Of a stretch of 64,000 nucleotides of DNA, positions 60,905 to 64,000 are shown one piece after another. The position numbers and the translations under genes are program-made. Origin of the DNA: Mercurialis annua (lineage: Eukaryota > Streptophyta > Magnoliopsida > Malpighiales > Euphorbiaceae); the NCBI RefSeq assembly GCF_937616625.2, contig NC_065573.1, positions 8,695,001 through 8,759,000 on the forward strand, in the 5' to 3' direction. How positions within the stretch are numbered: position 1 is the first letter of the stretch; each line of letters starts with the position of its first letter. Under the pieces are notes generated by a model that saw nothing but the letters and a program-made list of their open reading frames with translations, had not been told where the DNA came from and did no database searches.

Positions 60905-61354
60905 CTCGCTCCGTCCAGAAACGATAGGCTGATTTCCTTTTTTAGTTGTCCCAAATTATAGGCTGATTTCCTTTTTTAGTAGTTAGTTGATTGTATAATT
61001 GTCCAAAATATCCCTAATTATGCTATTACTAATACTTGGTCCATTTAATTTGGGCTCATGTTTTAATTATAACATCAATTAGTAATTGGTTCGGTAAGTG
61101 TGCAGCGCATGAAAAGTCTTGTGTATTGAACTCCACCATCACTTTTGGCTCGTTTTTCTATGTTACATAATCTTAATGACCAATAGTATTATGCATTTGT
61201 GGAGATAATAACTGTTTTAATACATATAAAAGGATAATGCAGTGTATCTAAAATAAGGGCATTATAGGAAATTAAAATAATTTTAACTATAATAAATAAA
61301 TTTCTTAATATGTGTGTAAATCCAAATCAGCCTATCTTTTGTGGACGGAGGGAG
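60905..61354. mobile_element. Stowaway-like MITE
   Basis: 450 bp with terminal inverted repeats of about 30 bp (CTCGCTCCGTCCAGAAACGA at the left; CTCCCTCCGTCCACAAAAGA as read from the right end inward). The repeats continue into GATAGGCTGATTT on both sides, and TA duplications lie at 60903-60904 and 61355-61356. The CTCCCTCCGTCC end is the hallmark of Stowaway MITEs (Tc1/mariner). The interior is AT-rich and non-coding. A 23-bp segment starting ATAGGCTGATTTCC is repeated 34 bp apart (60924 and 60958). Confidence 0.88.
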
Positions 61355-61356
61355 TA

Positions 61357-64000
61357 TATCTCTAAACACAAAGTGTGCGTAAAAAGTGACGCTAGATTAG
61401 TATGACTCGGCTCGAGTCTCTTTAACGCGTCGTTTCGATTACCATACTTATGTCGAGTAGCAATTTTTTCTATCGTGCCGTTCCGATTACCTTAGCATGG
61501 TTAGGTTATATTACCCAAAGTGTCCGTGAAAAATGAAAATAGATTAGTATGTCGCATCTCTAGTCTATTTAACGCTTCGTTCCTATTATCTAAGCATGGT
61601 TAGGTTATAATACGCAAGGTGTGCGTGAAAAGTGACACTAGATTAGTATGTCACGTCTCAAGGCTCTTTAATGCGTCGTTCCGATTACCTATGCATGATT
61701 AGGTTATATTACGTATAGTTTGCGTGAAAAGTGCCGCTAGATTAGTATGTCGCTTCTCAAGGCTCTTGAACGCGTCGTTTCAATTACCATGCTTATGTCG
61801 CGTCACAAGTCTCTCTTACGCGTCATTCCGATTACCTAAGCATGGCTAATTATAGTACGCAAAGTGTGCGTGAAAAGGATCAATAATTTAGTATATCGCG
61901 TCTCAAGTCTCTTTAACGCGTTGTTCCTATTACCTAAGGATGGTTAGGTTATATTACGCAAAGTGTGCATGAAAAGTGACGCTAGATTAGTATGTCCAGT
62001 CTTATGTCTCTTTAACGCGTCGTTTCGATTACCTAGGCATGGTTAGGATATATATAGCAAAGTGTGCGTAAAAAGTGACGTTAGATTAGTATGTTCTTCT
62101 CAAGTCTCTTTAACGCGTCGTTTTGATTACCATACTTATCTCGCGTCACAAGTCTCTTTAACGCGTCTTTCCGATTACCTAAGCATGTTTAGGTTATATT
62201 ACGCAAAGTGTGCGCGAAAAGTGAAACTAGATTAGTATGTCGCGTCTCAAGTCTCTCTTTCGCGTTGTTCCGATTTCCTAAGCATGGTTATATTATATTA
62301 CGCAAAGTGCACGTTATAAGTGACGCTAGATTAGTCTGTCGCGTCACATGTCTCTTTAACGCGTCGTTCCGATTACCTATGCATGGTTAGGTTATATTAC
62401 ACAAAGTTTCTTTAACGCGTCGTTCCGATTACCTAAGCATGGTTCGGTTATATTAAGAAAAGTGTGCGTTAAAAGTGACGCTAGATTAGAATGTCGCGTC
62501 TCAAGTCTCTTTAACGCGTTGTTCCGATTACCTAAGTATGGTTAGGTTATATTACACAAATTGTGCGTGAAAAGTGATGCCATAGTAGTATGTCGCGTCT
62601 CAAGTCTCTTTAACGCGTCGTTCCGATTACCTAAGCATGGTTAGGTATATATTACACAAAGTGCGCATTATAAGTGACGCTAGATTAGTATGTCGCGTCT
62701 TAAGTCTCTTTAACACGTCGTTCCGATTACCAAAGCATGGTTAGGTTATATAACGCAAAGTGTGTGTTAAAAGTGAAGCTAGATTAGTAAGTCCTGTCTC
62801 AAGTCTCTTTAATGCGTCGTTCCGATTACCTAAGCATGGTTAGATTATATATTACATAAATTGTGCGTGAAAAGTGATGCCATAGTAGTATGTCACGTCA
62901 AAAGTCTCTTTAACGCGTCTTTCCGATTAACTATATACATGGTTAGATTATATTACGCAAAGTGTGCGTGAAAAGTGATGCTTGATTAGTATGTCGCTTC
63001 ACAAGTCTCTTTAACGAGTTGTTCCGATTACCTAGGCATTGTAACGATTATATAACGCAAAGTGTGCGTTAAAAGTGACGCTAGATTAGTAGTATGCCAC
63101 GTCCCAAGTCTCTTTAAAGCGTCGTTCCGATTACCTAAGCATGTTAAGTTATATTACTCAAAGTGTAGACGTCGTTCCGATTACCTATGCATGGTTAGGT
63201 TATATTATGGAACGTGTGCGTGAAAAGTGATGCTAGATAAGTATGTCACGTCACAAGTCTCTATAACGCATCGTTCCGATTACCTAAGCATGGTTAGATT
63301 ATATAACGCAAAGTGTGCGTTAAAAGTAACGCTAGATTAATAGTATGTCGCGTCACAAGTCTTTGTAACGCGTCGTTCCGATTACCTAATCATGGTTAGA
63401 GTCTCTCTAACGCTTCGTTCTGATTACCTATGCATGGTTAAGTTATAGTACGCAAACTGTGCGTGAAAAGGATAAATAGATTAGTATGTCGTATCTCAAG
63501 TCTCTTTAACGCATCGTTCTGATTACCTAAGCATGGTTAGGTTATATTACACAAAGTGTGCGTATAAAGTGTAGCTAGATTTGTATGTTTTCTCTCAAGT
63601 CTCCTTAGCGCGTCGTTTCGATTACCATGCTTATCTCGCGTCACAAGTCTCTTAAACGCATCTTTCTGATTACCTAATCATGGTTATGTTATATTACGCA
63701 AAGTGTGTGTAAAAAGTGACGTTATATTTGTATGTCACATCTCAAGTCTCTCTAACGCGTCGTTATTATTTCCTAAGTATTGTTAGGGTTATATGACGCA
63801 AAGTGTGCGTGAAACGTGACGCTAGATTAGTATGTCGCGTCTCAAGTCTCTTTAACGCGTCGTTCCGATTTTCTAAGCATGGGTAGGATATATTACGCAA
63901 AGTGTGCGTAAAAAGTGACGCTAGATTAATATGGCGCGTCTCAAGTCTCTTTAACGCGTCGTTTCGATTACCATACTTATGTCACGTGACAAGTCTCTCT
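61357..64000 (+). repeat. 99-bp satellite array, forward (right palindrome arm, distal part)
   Basis: About 26 monomers after a short junction (clear from about 61366). Half-monomers lie near 61435, 61785, 62130, 63625 and 63970. It mirrors 21155 down to 18511: shared rare variants include TTTTTCTATC, TTACCCAAAGTG, AAAAGGATCAATA and ACTTATCTCGCG. Correspondence ends at about 63770 (CGTTATTATTTCC), matching the inversion point at 18511. One extra monomer is present relative to the left arm near 62000. The array continues past the window edge. Confidence 0.94.

Overview
The window is plant nuclear heterochromatin, most likely from a eudicot. It is a 99-bp satellite array broken up by nested retroelements, and I find no cellular (host) protein gene, tRNA or rRNA. 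The plant assignment rests on four things: a Tat/Ogre-lineage Ty3 element with a second RNase H domain, an antisense plant-mobile-domain (PMD) gene, LARD-like LTR elements primed by initiator tRNA-Met, and an L1-type LINE whose ORF1 carries an RRM.

Layout. Satellite 1-220. A Tat-lineage LTR retrotransposon (221-12049, + strand, target duplication GTTAT) with decayed gag-pol and an intron-containing antisense PMD gene. Forward satellite 12050-18510, reverse satellite 18511-27890 (interrupted by a 224-bp unique island), forward satellite 27891-28034. A minus-strand non-coding LTR element (28035-38888) containing a solo LTR (30471-33053, duplication TCAAC). Forward satellite 38889-45093, holding a 229-bp LINE tail (43824-44052). 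A second non-coding LTR element with 3-kb LTRs (45094-55229, + strand, duplication AGATT). 61 bp of satellite, then a nearly full-length degenerate LINE (minus, 55294 to about 60902), a Stowaway-like MITE (60905-61354), and forward satellite to the end. Satellite makes up about 25 kb, close to 39% of the window.

The main discovery is in the satellite. The reverse array 18511 to about 26.2 kb is an ordered inverted copy of the forward array from about 40.8 kb to 63.77 kb, once the right-arm insertions are removed. Shared rare variants and marker distances pair across the arms, with about 90% identity where I sampled. The left arm therefore keeps the uninterrupted target sites of the second LARD-like element, the LINE and the LINE tail, so these insertions can be ordered relative to the duplication. 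The satellite also has a higher-order structure: a recurring 53-bp half-monomer whose junction holds an exactly inverted octamer, and a 743-bp (about 7.5 monomers) tandem duplication.

All coding regions are relics. The Tat element carries gag, protease, RT, two RNases H and integrase broken by stops and frameshifts. The LINE carries ORF1 and endonuclease-RT ORF2 in the same state. The two LARD-like elements have intact PBS and polypurine signals but no coding capacity, so they would have depended on enzymes from an autonomous relative. All coordinates, identities and alignments were worked out by eye.
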